NCBI GenBank assembly: GCA_963932185.1
Contig: OZ010674.1
Span: 15,985,592-16,049,591, forward strand
Reading direction: 5' to 3'
DNA length: 64,000 bases
DNA from: Troglohyphantes excavatus
Taxonomy: Eukaryota > Arthropoda > Arachnida > Araneae > Linyphiidae
This document shows positions 44,192 to 54,053 of this stretch, in pieces. The translations under genes were made by a program, and so were the position numbers. Position 1 is the stretch's first letter, and each line of letters starts with the position of its first letter. A model generated the notes under the pieces. That model was not told where the DNA came from. It searched no databases and was given only the letters and a program-made list of their open reading frames with translations.

Positions 44192-46093
44192 TGGTCCGTC
44201 GAGCGGGAGGTAGCAGAGAGCTACTTTTGGTCAGACTCTACAATCGTGCTTGCCTGGCTGAGAGGGGATCCAATGCGCCTCAAGACCTTTGTCGCCAATC
44301 GAGTTGCTACAATTAAGCAGCTCACAGAGGTCCAGCAATGGCGTCATGTGCCGTCTGAACAGAACCCTGCAGATCTCATCTCAAGAGGTCTAGATCCAAA
44401 ACAGCTAGTGAACAATAGTTTGTGGTTCACTGGTCCTCTATTTCTACGAGAACCTCATGTGCCAAATGATGCAGTAGGTCCACCTTCATGTGAGTATTTC
44501 AACGAGCTCAAAAATCCCAAGAATAGTGATGAGGGGCATTTGGCTCTTACTGTAAGCACCAGTGGTTCACCTGCAACAACTTCATCTTCAGTGTTGTCAG
44601 ATAGTTCTTTAAGTGATTATATAATGAGTATATCTAATAGTTATGTTAAAATTGTTCGTATTTTAAGTTTTATCTTTAGGTTTTTTAATAATGTGAAATA
44701 TCCTATGCAAAAGAAAAAGGGACCTCTTGTATCTGAAGAGCTTAAAAGGGCTGAGATTGTACTAGTCAAATGGGCACAAGAAAAGGAGTTTCATGATGAG
44801 TTAATTGATTTAAATAAGGGTAAACAAGTAAAACCCCAAAGTAAAGTGAAATCTCTTAATCCCTTTCTTGATGATGACAAAATTCTGAGAGTAGGTGGTA
44901 GGTTAAATCACTCTAATTTAACTTATCAACAAAAACATCCAGCTCTTTTGCCAAAGGGTCACAAATTTACCAAAATAGTTGTGGAATACTTCCACAAAAA
45001 GTTTCTTCACATTGGCCCACAATCCTTACTACATTGTGTTAGGCAACAATACTGGCCACTTAATGGCAAAAATCTATGTAGAAAAATAGTTTATGATTGT
45101 GTTACTTGTACTAGAAGCAATCCTGTTGTAGGTAATCAATTAATGGGAGACCTTCCAACTAAAAGAGTTAACCCTGCTCCCCCATTTTCCAATACTGGTG
45201 TCGCTTTTTGCGGACCTTTTCTTATTAAGTACAAGGGTCAAAGAAAAGGATCTTTGAGCAAAATCTATGTGTCTGTTTTTGTTTGCCTGGCAACTAGAGC
45301 TATACATCTTGAAGTAGTCTCGGATTTAACTTTTAACGCCTTCATTGCAACTTTGAAGAGATTCTTTGCTAGGAGGGGTTTATGCTCCTCGCTACTATCA
45401 GATAACGGGACAAATTTTGTGGGAGCCAGTGCTGAAATTAAACGTTTGCATAATCTTGTTAAGAATCCCGACGAAGTTTTGGCTAACTATTTGTCATCCG
45501 AAGGCATAGAATGGAAATTTAATCCTCCTAGAGCTGCACATTTTGGAGGAATTTACGAAGCGGGTGTCCGTTCCTTTAAATTTCACTTGAAAAGAGTTAT
45601 GGGTAGTGCTAGTTACACTTATGAAGAATTTCTAACGGTAGTTGTGCAAATAGAGGGAATTCTGAATTCAAGGCCCATAACTCCCTTGTCTTCTGACCCC
45701 AATGAGTTGGAAGCCTTGACTCCTGGTCATTTCTTAGTGGGTCGACCTTTAAATGCATTGTTAGAACCAGATCTTTCAGAGACCCTAGACAATAGATTGA
45801 CACGTTGGCAACGTTCAACTAAAGTTACACAGTATGTGTGGAAACGTTGGCATCGCGATTATTTAAATCATTTGCAGCAAAGAAATAAATGGCAATTCAC
45901 CAAGGAAAATGTTAAATTGAACACTGTGGTGATACTAAAGGACGAAAACTTGCCTCCATGTAAATGGTTATTAGGTAGAATAGTACAGTTATTTCCAGGT
46001 GTAGATGGGAAAACTAGAGTTGTGTTAGTGCGTACCAAAACTGGTACTCTAAAAAGACCTATAACAAAACTGTGTATTTTACCAACTATGTAA
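44192..46093 (+). CDS. BEL/Pao Pol remnant: RNase H end plus integrase
   Basis: A frame open from the PBS (no ATG; the usual Pol start was deleted). It begins with the RNase H block YFWSDSTIVLAWL and WRHVPSEQNPADLISRG, then the integrase zinc module (HIGPQSLLHCVRQQYW...CVTC), the core, and the BEL-type C-terminal DUF5641 region (WKRWHRDYL, LLGRIVQLFPG, RPITKLCILP) to TAA at 46091. In the core the first catalytic position reads GVAFCGPF where Pao integrases have a Asp (GVDY.GPF): the codon at 45203 is GCT, so the residue is Ala. The second Asp (LSDNGTNF) and the Glu (HFGGIYEAGV) are kept. The frame is otherwise intact over 600 codons. Confidence 0.92.
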   Translation, partial: WSVEREVAESYFWSDSTIVLAWLRGDPMRLKTFVANRVATIKQLTEVQQWRHVPSEQNPADLISRGLDPKQLVNNSLWFTGPLFLREPHVPNDAVGPPSCEYFNELKNPKNSDEGHLALTVSTSGSPATTSSSVLSDSSLSDYIMSISNSYVKIVRILSFIFRFFNNVKYPMQKKKGPLVSEELKRAEIVLVKWAQEKEFHDELIDLNKGKQVKPQSKVKSLNPFLDDDKILRVGGRLNHSNLTYQQKHPALLPKGHKFTKIVVEYFHKKFLHIGPQSLLHCVRQQYWPLNGKNLCRKIVYDCVTCTRSNPVVGNQLMGDLPTKRVNPAPPFSNTGVAFCGPFLIKYKGQRKGSLSKIYVSVFVCLATRAIHLEVVSDLTFNAFIATLKRFFARRGLCSSLLSDNGTNFVGASAEIKRLHNLVKNPDEVLANYLSSEGIEWKFNPPRAAHFGGIYEAGVRSFKFHLKRVMGSASYTYEEFLTVVVQIEGILNSRPITPLSSDPNELEALTPGHFLVGRPLNALLEPDLSETLDNRLTRWQRSTKVTQYVWKRWHRDYLNHLQQRNKWQFTKENVKLNTVVILKDENLPPCKWLLGRIVQLFPGVDGKTRVVLVRTKTGTLKRPITKLCILPTM

Positions 46094-46204
46094 TGTGAAA
46101 TGTAACTTTGTATAATATTATTTGTAACTCTGTATATATCTTATGTCTTGTAAGTTTATGTATAACCTCTTTTTGAATGTTTCACATTGCAACGCCGGGC
46201 GGAA

Positions 46205-46509
46205 TGTTATGTACCATGCGAGCTGCGGAGACGATCGGGAATTGGCATCTTTTCTCTCGCGCGTTGGCGCACTTGGCGCTCTTTCTCCTCACGGCATACT
46301 GGCAAACCTTCATTCGGAAGACTGCGTTCCTAAGATTAGGGCGTTTTTTAGCATGGGTCTAGGATGACCAAACTCACCGTCTCTCCGTTTCCCGGCTCAG
46401 AATGACCGGTTGCTTGCATAATCTCTTTCTAATAAATCGTTTGTTACCAAAAAGCTATACAGTCCATTATAATTATCCAGCGCCGGTACTCTAGAAGTAG
46501 TACTTAACA
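46205..46509 (+). repeat. BEL/Pao 3' LTR
   Basis: See the 5' LTR. Preceded by a weak purine tract (CGGGCGGAA). Confidence 0.95.
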
Positions 46510-46514
46510 CTCAA

Positions 46515-48540
46515 TGATAAATGATCATTAAAGTCGATAAACAGCAATTGGAAAAACGATTGCATTTTCAATCAGTGTTGAATCTTTCTTCACTGCTTAA
46601 AAATGAAACAAACTTGATATTTTAAAGTTGAGTTTATAAATTACCTTGTGTGGATCACGAGGTAATTTATAAACTCAGTTCCATAACTTGTAAGTAGAAT
46701 ATGCTCGAATACCACATGGAGCAAAAAATGATAATTCTGTCACTTTTCTTCATTTAACACTTAAAAGAGTTTAGTGCCAGAACAGCGTTAGTTTACTGTG
46801 GAAGTTTCTTATTAGAAAATCAGTTTACTTTTTTCTGTATGACTAATTCCTAGTTATTACAATAATCTGGAGATACAAAGGAAAGTTTTGCGTATTTCTT
46901 TGCTTCAAAATCGCATGTATTGTTGTAATTTTTCATTAAACTGTTGCAAAGTAAATTTAAACTCCATTCAATCTAAATTGTACTAACCTAGTGTTGGCAA
47001 TAAGCCCTTCCTTAGAAGCTTTTATTTGGAATTAGTTTAGACACTTACGGAAATCGTAACTCTAGAAGTTTCGATTTTCTTTTACATTTGATGAAATATT
47101 CAGTTCATGAACAAAACCGATAATTTAAACTCAAAATATTTTCTCATATTCTTGATGATCAGCCTTATTGTATACTTGCAATTGGAATCAATACACTTTT
47201 GAACTTGTATACATATATCTGAATACAATGGATTTGGTTTGCTCGGTTTAAACATTTGATCTTAGTAGATACAATTAAGTATTTAATGTATAGTTTGGTA
47301 AACGTTAAATCAGTTTGTGATACAAATGCCATTACAATGGTCGTGGTATAGCAGTTTAAAGAGTTGTCCTTGCCATCTATTTATAGTTCAAAAAACCTTT
47401 CCAGACTTTTGGAAAGTCTTTTCTTTGGGACAGATTGCATACATCTACACTAGCACATTTTTGCTACTATAAACTAACAGTAAACCTTTATTTTACAAAG
47501 AAGATTGCACGGGTCTACTTTACATTGTCTTAATTTGTTTCGCTCAGATCATCTTGTGTTATATAATGAAATTTGTGATGTTAGCATATGTGACATAATG
47601 ACCTATCATTGCAAACTCCCGACATGCTGCATAAAGTGTGCACTGAGAAAAAGCAGCAAGGTGCTTGGAAAAGAGCAATATCTGTAAAAATAGAAAGAAG
47701 AGGGGTCAGTAAGCATTTGCTTTGCAAAATAAAAAAGAAATATCGATTCAATAATTATAAATATTACACGTAAGGTGTTGATATACAAGAGCAACACCAC
47801 AACTTTTTTTCCCAGTAGTCAATAACATTTTTAAAATTAGTAAATCACTCCCTAATTACGAAATAAATTAGTTAAAATTTATAGTTATGGCAATTGAAAG
47901 GTATAACAAGCGTTTTAATTGACCAAAACGGGTAAAGAATAATATAAAGGCTACGTGATCTAAAGTATAGTGGGAGTCAAAGACTAGACATTGCATGGTA
48001 GTGTGCAACCCATTCAAAGAAATGTCTTTACTTTTGACCAATAAATATTAACTTCTATAAATTCAATTTAAATTGTAAAAGCCGTTTTAATTCAAAGTTG
48101 TAAAAGATTGAATAACCAAATGTATCTTATTATAAATATTAAATTAATAAAATAAATATTATAGTATTTAAAAATTCTTTAAATGATAATTCAGGAGTTC
48201 TGAAAGTTATTAAACAGTTCTTATTTAGATCTTGGTTACGAATTTCAATCGTATTAAATTTAAGAAGGCCTGAAGTGGGGCGGAGATTACATAGCAGATA
48301 AACAAACTCCTTGGCCGGTAAAATAATATAATTTAGATAATGTTGCAAGTAATGTATATTTTAAATGACAGTGGATAAATTTAATAAGTAATTCTGCAAT
48401 ATAAACTCAAATTGGGCATTTTTCTAAATATGAGGATACTTTCTTTATAAATAATAATGATATCCAATAAAATACGTAAACAATCAGAAAAAGTTTTACT
48501 AATTTAATACACGAATGCGTCACTTGAAATACTTCTTGCA
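46515..48540. other. Unannotated stretch with a 17-bp perfect hairpin
   Basis: 46630-46646 (GAGTTTATAAATTACCT) is exactly complementary to 46660-46676 with a 13-base loop. No gene found in the rest. Confidence 0.6.
48452..48494 (+). repeat. Donor of a 43-bp exact duplication
   Basis: Identical over 43 bases to 51526-51568, which lies inside a SINE 3.07 kb away. Confidence 0.95.
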
Positions 48541-48559
48541 GATAAAACTTTTTTAAAGA

Positions 48560-48704
48560 AATTTCCTAACTTAACGGCGCTAGAATCCTCAGGTGTTGTC
48601 CTCGTTATCTGACTACGGTTTAAAAATACGAGGCATTGTCCACGGGTCTTTCCATCGTGATGGGCCCTGAAACGTCGCCAATAGCCCAATACGAAGCTCT
48701 AGTG
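48560..48704 (+). repeat. SINE copy split by the Buster hAT
   Basis: CTCAGGTGTTGTCCTCGTTA to CGTCGCCAATAGCCCA to CTCTAGTG, in plus orientation. It continues after the hAT at 51348. Confidence 0.8.
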
Positions 48705-49082
48705 CAGTGGTTCTTAACCTTTTTAAGCCGCGACCCAAATTTGAGAAATATGTTCATGTCGCGACCCAAAAAAAAGTCAAAATTTTTTCATTGCTTTATT
48801 TTAGATCGTATTTTTAAAAAATCTTCAATCCTACGATGATGATTTTTTTTAACTTACAAATTTTTTATTTATTTTTTTAATAATAAAGATAAACAAAAGT
48901 ACTTTTCGATCCAAGGAAAATTTAATTAATAATCAAGTGTTTTTAATAATTTTTATTGACCAAATTAAAATATATTTATAACTTTTTGAAAATAATTGAC
49001 ATTTTAACTTATTCCTAAAAAAAAAAAAAAATATCAATACATATGTTAAGTCTTTTAAATTTTAAATGCAAGTCATACAGTT

Positions 49083-50888
49083 TTAATGAGAACCTTGTGC
49101 TTGAATACATTTTGAAAGATCTTCAAACCTCAGTTGAATGCTTGTCAAGGAGCACCTTATATCTATTTCAGGATTTAACTTGTTCCGGTAATTGTTTTTG
49201 ATTACACACAGAGCCGAAAAACCAGCCTCACACATATATGTTGTTGAAAAGGGCAATAATACTTTTAGGGCTTCTTTAACAATTATTGGCTTTCCGGTTT
49301 TTAATTTTAACCAGAAAGCACATAAAGATTCAGTGTTTTTGTAGAAATTGTATCGAAGTGCTTGGTCACTTTGTATTTCTATTAATTGTTCTTGAAATTG
49401 ATTAATATTAACAAATTCCTCATGCAAATCACTTACATCAAAATTAAATGGCATTCGAACCCAATTATATTTGAAAACATCGTATGCAGGGAAATATCGA
49501 TCAAAGTCTGCTATTAGTTTTTCTAAATGATTAATAATAATTTTCTGTATTTCAAAATCTGTGATATCAATATTATTGTCTTCAACAAGTAAATTAAGAC
49601 TCGGGAATGAAGCAAGTTTCTTTACTTCAACCTTATTCCTCCATAATTTGAGTTTATTTTTAAAACATGTAATTTTTTCAGTTAATTCAATAATAGTATG
49701 ATTACGTCCTTGCATAGACGTATTTAGATTATTTATTTCAAATAAAATATCTGACAAATAAGCAACTTGAGTAATCCACTTCAACTCGGAGAATTTAGAT
49801 GCTAATGGGTGTTTCTTTTCTCTAAAAAAAAATTCGACTTCTGTCCGCAATGATAATACTCTTTGAACAACTTTGCCCCGGGACAGCCATCTAACTTCAG
49901 AATAATATAATAAATGTTCGTATTCTGCACCAAATTCGAAACACAGTTCGCGGAAAATTCTACAGTTAAGAGCTCTTGATTTGATAAAATTGACTACCGC
50001 AACAATTTCATCCAAAATGATACATAATTCGGGTGATAATTTTTTTGAAGCAAGATTTTGTCTATGTAACAAACAATGAATCGATATAATTTGTGGATTC
50101 ATTTGTTTTGCTCTTGTCGAAAATCCCTTTTGAGATGCTGTCATGGCAACTGCACCGTCGGTGCAAATACTGAAACACTGATTCCAATTTAATCCTTCTT
50201 CTTTAAAAAACGAATCGACCATAAGAAAAATATCTTCACCTCTAGTTGTTGTTGACATTGGTTTGCAAAATAAAATGTCCTCCTGTATATCTGTTAAACC
50301 TGGATACCGCACGTAAACCATGAGTTGAGCATCTTTACTTACATCTGTCGTTTCATCCAGTTGAATACTAAATAAACCAGCAATTTTTATAGCAGAAATA
50401 AGTTGATTTTTAATATCAAATGACATATCATTAATTCGTAAACGAATTGTATCATTTGATAATGGTATCTTTTGTAATTTAATTGAACTTTCATCTCCGC
50501 ACATGATACGTGCCATGTCAATGGCAGCAGGTTTTATAAGTTTTTCAGCAATATTATGGGGTTTCTCTTGTCTTGCAATATGCCAAGCCACATAAAAAGA
50601 AGCAAGTGTAGCTTGTTTGGCAGAATTTATAAAACCCTTACTACTTGGTGCATCCAAACGCTGTCTTTTTAAATGGGCTTCTTTTCTTTCGAAAAAAGTA
50701 CGATCTTTTCCCTCAAAGGAAAATTTTTTATGTTTTGCATCAAAATGTCTTTTAAGTTTGTTCGGTTTCATCGATTCATTACTTAATATTTCACTGCACA
50801 ACATGCATTGCGGCTTGTTCACTCCTTGATCATAAATGCAAGTAAAACCTAATTCTAAAAATGCTTCCTTGTATTCACGTTTTGCCAT
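49083..50888 (-). CDS. hAT (Buster/ZBED5-like) transposase, full length
   Basis: A 601-residue transposase that would bind the element ends and catalyse cut-and-paste. Visible: N-terminal BED-type zinc finger (C28, C31, H48, H53); first catalytic Asp in SIQLDETTD (D178); second in CTDGAVAMT (D244); the CLLHRQNL and RWLSRGKV blocks of the insertion domain; the C-terminal dimerisation region with TTYMCEAGFSALCVIKNNYR, which supplies the catalytic Glu. Length is normal for this clade and no stop or frameshift interrupts it. Start chosen at the ATG at 50888 (MAKREY), just before the BED finger. Host genes ZBED5/ZBED8-type descend from the same family, but the surrounding TIRs and TSD show this is a transposon. 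Confidence 0.93.
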   Translation of the reverse strand: MAKREYKEAFLELGFTCIYDQGVNKPQCMLCSEILSNESMKPNKLKRHFDAKHKKFSFEGKDRTFFERKEAHLKRQRLDAPSSKGFINSAKQATLASFYVAWHIARQEKPHNIAEKLIKPAAIDMARIMCGDESSIKLQKIPLSNDTIRLRINDMSFDIKNQLISAIKIAGLFSIQLDETTDVSKDAQLMVYVRYPGLTDIQEDILFCKPMSTTTRGEDIFLMVDSFFKEEGLNWNQCFSICTDGAVAMTASQKGFSTRAKQMNPQIISIHCLLHRQNLASKKLSPELCIILDEIVAVVNFIKSRALNCRIFRELCFEFGAEYEHLLYYSEVRWLSRGKVVQRVLSLRTEVEFFFREKKHPLASKFSELKWITQVAYLSDILFEINNLNTSMQGRNHTIIELTEKITCFKNKLKLWRNKVEVKKLASFPSLNLLVEDNNIDITDFEIQKIIINHLEKLIADFDRYFPAYDVFKYNWVRMPFNFDVSDLHEEFVNINQFQEQLIEIQSDQALRYNFYKNTESLCAFWLKLKTGKPIIVKEALKVLLPFSTTYMCEAGFSALCVIKNNYRNKLNPEIDIRCSLTSIQLRFEDLSKCIQAQGSH

Positions 50889-51204
50889 TATTAGGGTGAT
50901 TACAATTTTACAATACGCACTGCAGCTTGATCACTCCACTATTAATAATAAGACAAAATTTGTTTCTAAAATGCTTGTATTCACGTTTCACTGTTATTAC
51001 ACGTTTCACTGTTATTCACAACACAATGCGCAGAAACGAGTTTTTGACAGAGAGCTTACCGAGTCTGCGCGCACGCAAAGCAATGGCGTGCGTATTACCA
51101 ACACCTCCTAGAAGAGAAAGCCTCAGGACAGGAATTGGACGTCACTTCCGGAAGGCCATTCGCGAAGAGCGGTAAAACCGAAACATTGTATTAGGGAATA
51201 ACTT

Positions 51205-51243
51205 GTATTAGGGAATAACTCTAGAAGAGTTATTCCCTAATAC
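51205..51243. other. 17-bp perfect hairpin in the hAT subterminal region
   Basis: GTATTAGGGAATAACTC (51205-51221) pairs with 51227-51243 over a 5-base loop; the same word also occurs once directly upstream at 51188-51203. Repeated subterminal words like this are typical transposase-binding sites in hAT elements. Confidence 0.7.
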
Positions 51244-51347
51244 GAGATGTTGGTATTACTTATTATTTGGTGTATTACTAACTTTTTTGGTTCGACTCAG
51301 TGCGACCCAAAAAATATGCTTCGCGACCTATAGGTTAAGAACCGCTG

Positions 51348-51480
51348 CTCTAGTGCGACATTCAATGCAGTGTTCGTTCAGATGTCTAATTTAAGTTTAA
51401 TCTCAAAATTTGGGCAATTTCTAATCTTCCCTCGATTTTATTTGCTAATAATATTAATTTTCTCTGGGCTTAAATTTTTC
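51348..51480 (+). repeat. Right side of the split SINE and older host repeat
   Basis: CTCTAGTGCGACATTCAATG... is homologous to 22430-22560 (GCAGTGTTC, TCTAATTTAAGTTT, GGGCAATTTCTA, GCTAATAATATTAATTTTC). This longer repeat continues at 51958-52010 after the inserted SINE. Confidence 0.75.
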
Positions 51481-51957
51481 CAAATCAGGGTTGGTTGGTT
51501 TGGTTAATTAACGTTGCACTAAAGTTAATAATGATATCCAATAAAATACGTAAACAATCAGAAAAAGTCAGGTGGGCTATTGGCGACGGTTCGGGGTCTA
51601 TCTTGAAGGAAAGACCCAGAAACACATTCATACATGCACCTCGTTATTTTAGAACCATGGTCAGATGACGAGGAAACACCTGAACTGGCACCCAACACCT
51701 TCAATAGACGTCGAGACTTTAGACCCCGATCAGATTTATCGTGCACCAGTCTTGTTAATTTTTGTACCGTTAATTTTTGCAGATGTTCTGGACGACTTTT
51801 ATAGTATTTTGTAGCGAAGCTGGCAACCCTCCGATCACAAGATCACTACTTTTTTTACTTTTCTTTGTCAAGTCCATCGCCTAGGATCGAACCAGGAATC
51901 TTCGCATTCCCAGCTGACGGCTTTAACCGCTCGGCCACGAAGGCTCCCAAATCAGGG
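51480..51957 (-). repeat. Full-length SINE with a type-II tRNA-like head and 11-bp TSD
   Basis: CCAAATCAGGG at 51480-51490 and 51947-51957 flanks a 456-bp SINE in minus orientation. Its head has a perfect A-box TGGCCGAGCGG and B-box-like GGTTCGATCCT, a Ser/Leu-type D-arm, unlike the head of the 18054-18473 copy. Bodies agree from AAGTCCAT onward. Near its 3' end 43 bases copied from 48452-48494 replace about 12 family bases. Confidence 0.9.
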
Positions 51958-52237
51958 ATTTTTAAAACTCAAAATTCCCAACTTCTAAGGTTTCCAGATT
52001 ATATGGGGCTCGAGTCGCAAACTGAATGAAATATCTATGTAGACCTCACAGGTACAAAAATTGTAACCCCCCCTTCCGTTCCATAGGTCATAGTTTATCC
52101 TAAGCCCCTTGCTAGACCTGAACTATCTACGGGACAGGCGTTTTCACGCACCCCCCTCCCCCTGAAAAGGGTAACTTACTTCTCCCATTCTTTTGTGATC
52201 CCCCCCCCCCCCGCCTTTTTATGGGCTGTCTCCTCAG

Positions 52238-52364
52238 GGCTGTCTACAAAGAAAAGAGGAGGCTTCGGGAGACATTCCAAGAAAATATCCATGCTTACAG
52301 CTTTGGCAAGATCAGTGATGTGACTCCATCAACACTCTTTTCATCCTGCATCTTTTCGTCTTTG
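52238..52364 (+). CDS. Possible internal exon, unknown gene
   Basis: An acceptor (GGCTGTCTCCTCAG) and a donor (TTTG/GTAAGA) enclose 127 bases open in one frame: AVYKEKRRLRETFQENIHAY then SFGKISDVTPSTLFSSCIFS. Composition is coding-like and GC-richer than its surroundings. Not recognised, and no partner exon seen; may be a stranded gene fragment. Confidence 0.3.
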
Positions 52365-52380
52365 GTAAGAAAGGCAGGTT

Positions 52381-52440
52381 CAGTGGCGGATCTAGCTATA
52401 GGGGCAATTTCCCCCTCCGAGATTTTCTAATTTACTCCAC
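52381..52440 (+). mobile_element. Left end of a CAGTGGCGG-type hAT element
   Basis: CAGTGGCGGATCTAGC resembles the ends of 34572-35273. No right end or TSD found. Confidence 0.5.
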
Positions 52441-52616
52441 ACCTAAAACGGATATTTTTAATTTTTGAAGGAATTAAAAAAAAAATCCAACTAACTTTTG
52501 AAATAACAAACTTTTGAACAACTTTTGGAAATACTGCTTTATAATTTAAAGCCAGACAGATTATATGGATATTATTTGAGCAAATACCCTTTTTTACAAA
52601 CTTCTACACCAACACC

Positions 52617-52654
52617 AAAGTTACCGGTATGGCAGCTGCCATACCGGTAACTTT
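52617..52654. repeat. 38-bp perfect palindrome
   Basis: Two 19-base halves meet at 52635/52636 with no spacer (centre CAGCTG; half-site AAAGTTACCGGTATGGCAG). The exactness and lack of a loop are unusual. Confidence 0.97.
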
Positions 52655-52661
52655 TATCCAA

Positions 52662-52895
52662 ATAATATGTTTAAAAAAAAGATTCCAGAAAAAAAAAATA
52701 TGAAATGTCAAATAGTAAAAACGTCATTTTTTCCCTACCATACCTGTAAACAATTTTATTTTGTAAAAAATAAAGAGGATAATATGTTTAAAAAAAAGAT
52801 TCCAGAAAAAAAAAATATGAAATGTCAAATAGTAAAAACGTCATTTTTTCCCTACCATACCTGTAAATAATTTTATTTTGTAAAAAATAAAGAGG
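52662..52895. repeat. 117-bp tandem duplication
   Basis: 52662-52778 and 52779-52895 differ by a single C/T. Recent duplication; the 67-codon open frame over it is only a result of the repeat. Confidence 0.95.
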
Positions 52896-52900
52896 AAATA

Positions 52901-53459
52901 TTATAAGAATATATTCTTACTGTTTAGAGTTGGTTCATCTTCTGAATCTCCAGACTCATTTTCCGCAGGCATAAGGTGTTGTATTCTCATGTTTTCCGGG
53001 GTTGGCTCATCAATATGCTTTAAGGCAAGACCTGTCTTACCGTACCCAGGATAAACCCTCTTGTCATCTTCCAAGAACCTGTGGATTAATTCTCCATCTT
53101 CACATAAGGTTCTTGGAAGACGCATCCTTCTATAGAAATACAGCGCCATGTACCGGCGAATGAATTTCTCCGAATGACGGCTAGCTATGGTGTGTTTTAA
53201 CCATCTGTTTTGGTTCTCCAATGGATTAATGGTGTTGTTTTTGTCCGTTTTTGACACAAACTCCTATATAGAATGATTGGTGCATTTGTGCACAAATGCC
53301 TGTAGGCTCGTTCAACAATTGACCAATACCATGGTATTGTTTAGCCGAGTCTGTGTAAACGAAGCTAGTATCGGGATGAAAATGAAGTTTTATCCTGGGC
53401 CACAGATCTGCCTGTTTTTTTCCCTTTCACCATAAAAAAATAAGCCTTCTTTATCCTCC
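52901..53459 (-). pseudogene. Merlin/ISXO2-type transposase, exon 3 (broken)
   Basis: After an acceptor (ATCCTTTCAG) the frame reads REDKEGLFFYGERE; a one-base slip in an A run then shifts to DLWPRIKLHFHPDTSFVYTD and SAKQYHGI (second catalytic Asp context), and a second slip near 53230 shifts to NTINPLENQNRWLKHTI, the third catalytic block of IS1595/ISXO2-like transposases, followed by FIRRYMALYFYRRM to a stop at 52901. Two frameshifts make this copy dead. Confidence 0.75.
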
Positions 53460-54053
53460 CTGAAAGGATTTTTTGTAAATTACCAAAATTGGAAAGTTTT
53501 ATTTCATAATATCTGCATTATCTCGCGTTGTATGTGGTCCATATTTATTTATTCAAGAACTCGCATTTAACAATAAGAAATAATTTTTAAACTAGTAAAT
53601 TTTGAATTTAAAATGCCTAAAACGTATTTTAGTATTTTAAGCTAATACTTTTTAAAAAAAATGTAATTTATTTACACAGGGTTAACTAAAATGACGCACA
53701 TTCAGTAATATGTTTGTAAGTAATAAATGTGGTTTGCAAAAAGACCAACACAAAAAAATAAAAATATTAGTCTTCACCTACATGATAGTAGTAATACGAA
53801 GTAGAAGTAAAATCGATTCTATAATTGCTGATCTAAAACTAATTTTGTTATTTAAATTATTATTTATGACAATGTAATTGTAATAATATGAAAGTTACGT
53901 TAATGAAAGTTTATTAGAATATTTTTTTTTTTAGAAATTCCTAGCTATAACAATAATACATCACTAAAATTAAAATTTTTGAATTGCAAATTTTTTTACT
54001 GAAATAGGATAGTTTTAAAGTCGAGCTGAAAAATATGTAAATAATTTAATTAC
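53460..54053 (-). other. Intron between Merlin exons 3 and 2
   Basis: AT-rich, with canonical GT...AG ends on the minus strand. The second interval, 54158-55928, is likewise non-coding and holds a (TA)n run at 54659-54679. Confidence 0.55.

Larger units (their letters stand above)
43875..46514 (+). mobile_element. BEL/Pao LTR retrotransposon, internally deleted, 5-bp TSD
   Basis: LTRs at 43880-44191 (312 bp) and 46205-46509 (305 bp) start TGTTATGTACC and end CTTAACA. They differ by a 7-bp tandem unit (GAGACGA) and otherwise look identical. CTCAA flanks the element (43875-43879, 46510-46514). The 2-kb interior starts with a PBS-like TGGTCCGTCGAGC and passes within ~30 bp into RNase H; Gag, protease and nearly all of RT are missing. 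Confidence 0.95.
48697..51355 (-). mobile_element. Intact Buster-type hAT transposon with 8-bp TSD
   Basis: CTCTAGTG at 48697-48704 and 51348-51355 flanks a 2643-bp element (48705-51347) that starts CAGTGGTTCTTAACC and ends GGTTAAGAACCGCTG, with GCGACCC/GGTCGC subterminal motifs typical of Buster/SPIN-like elements. It holds one uninterrupted transposase gene. Intact ends, exact TSD and an intact frame together suggest recent activity. Confidence 0.95.

Noticed and set aside
52667..52870. 67-codon frame with an internal repeat
   Set aside because: Produced by the 117-bp tandem duplication in A-rich DNA.
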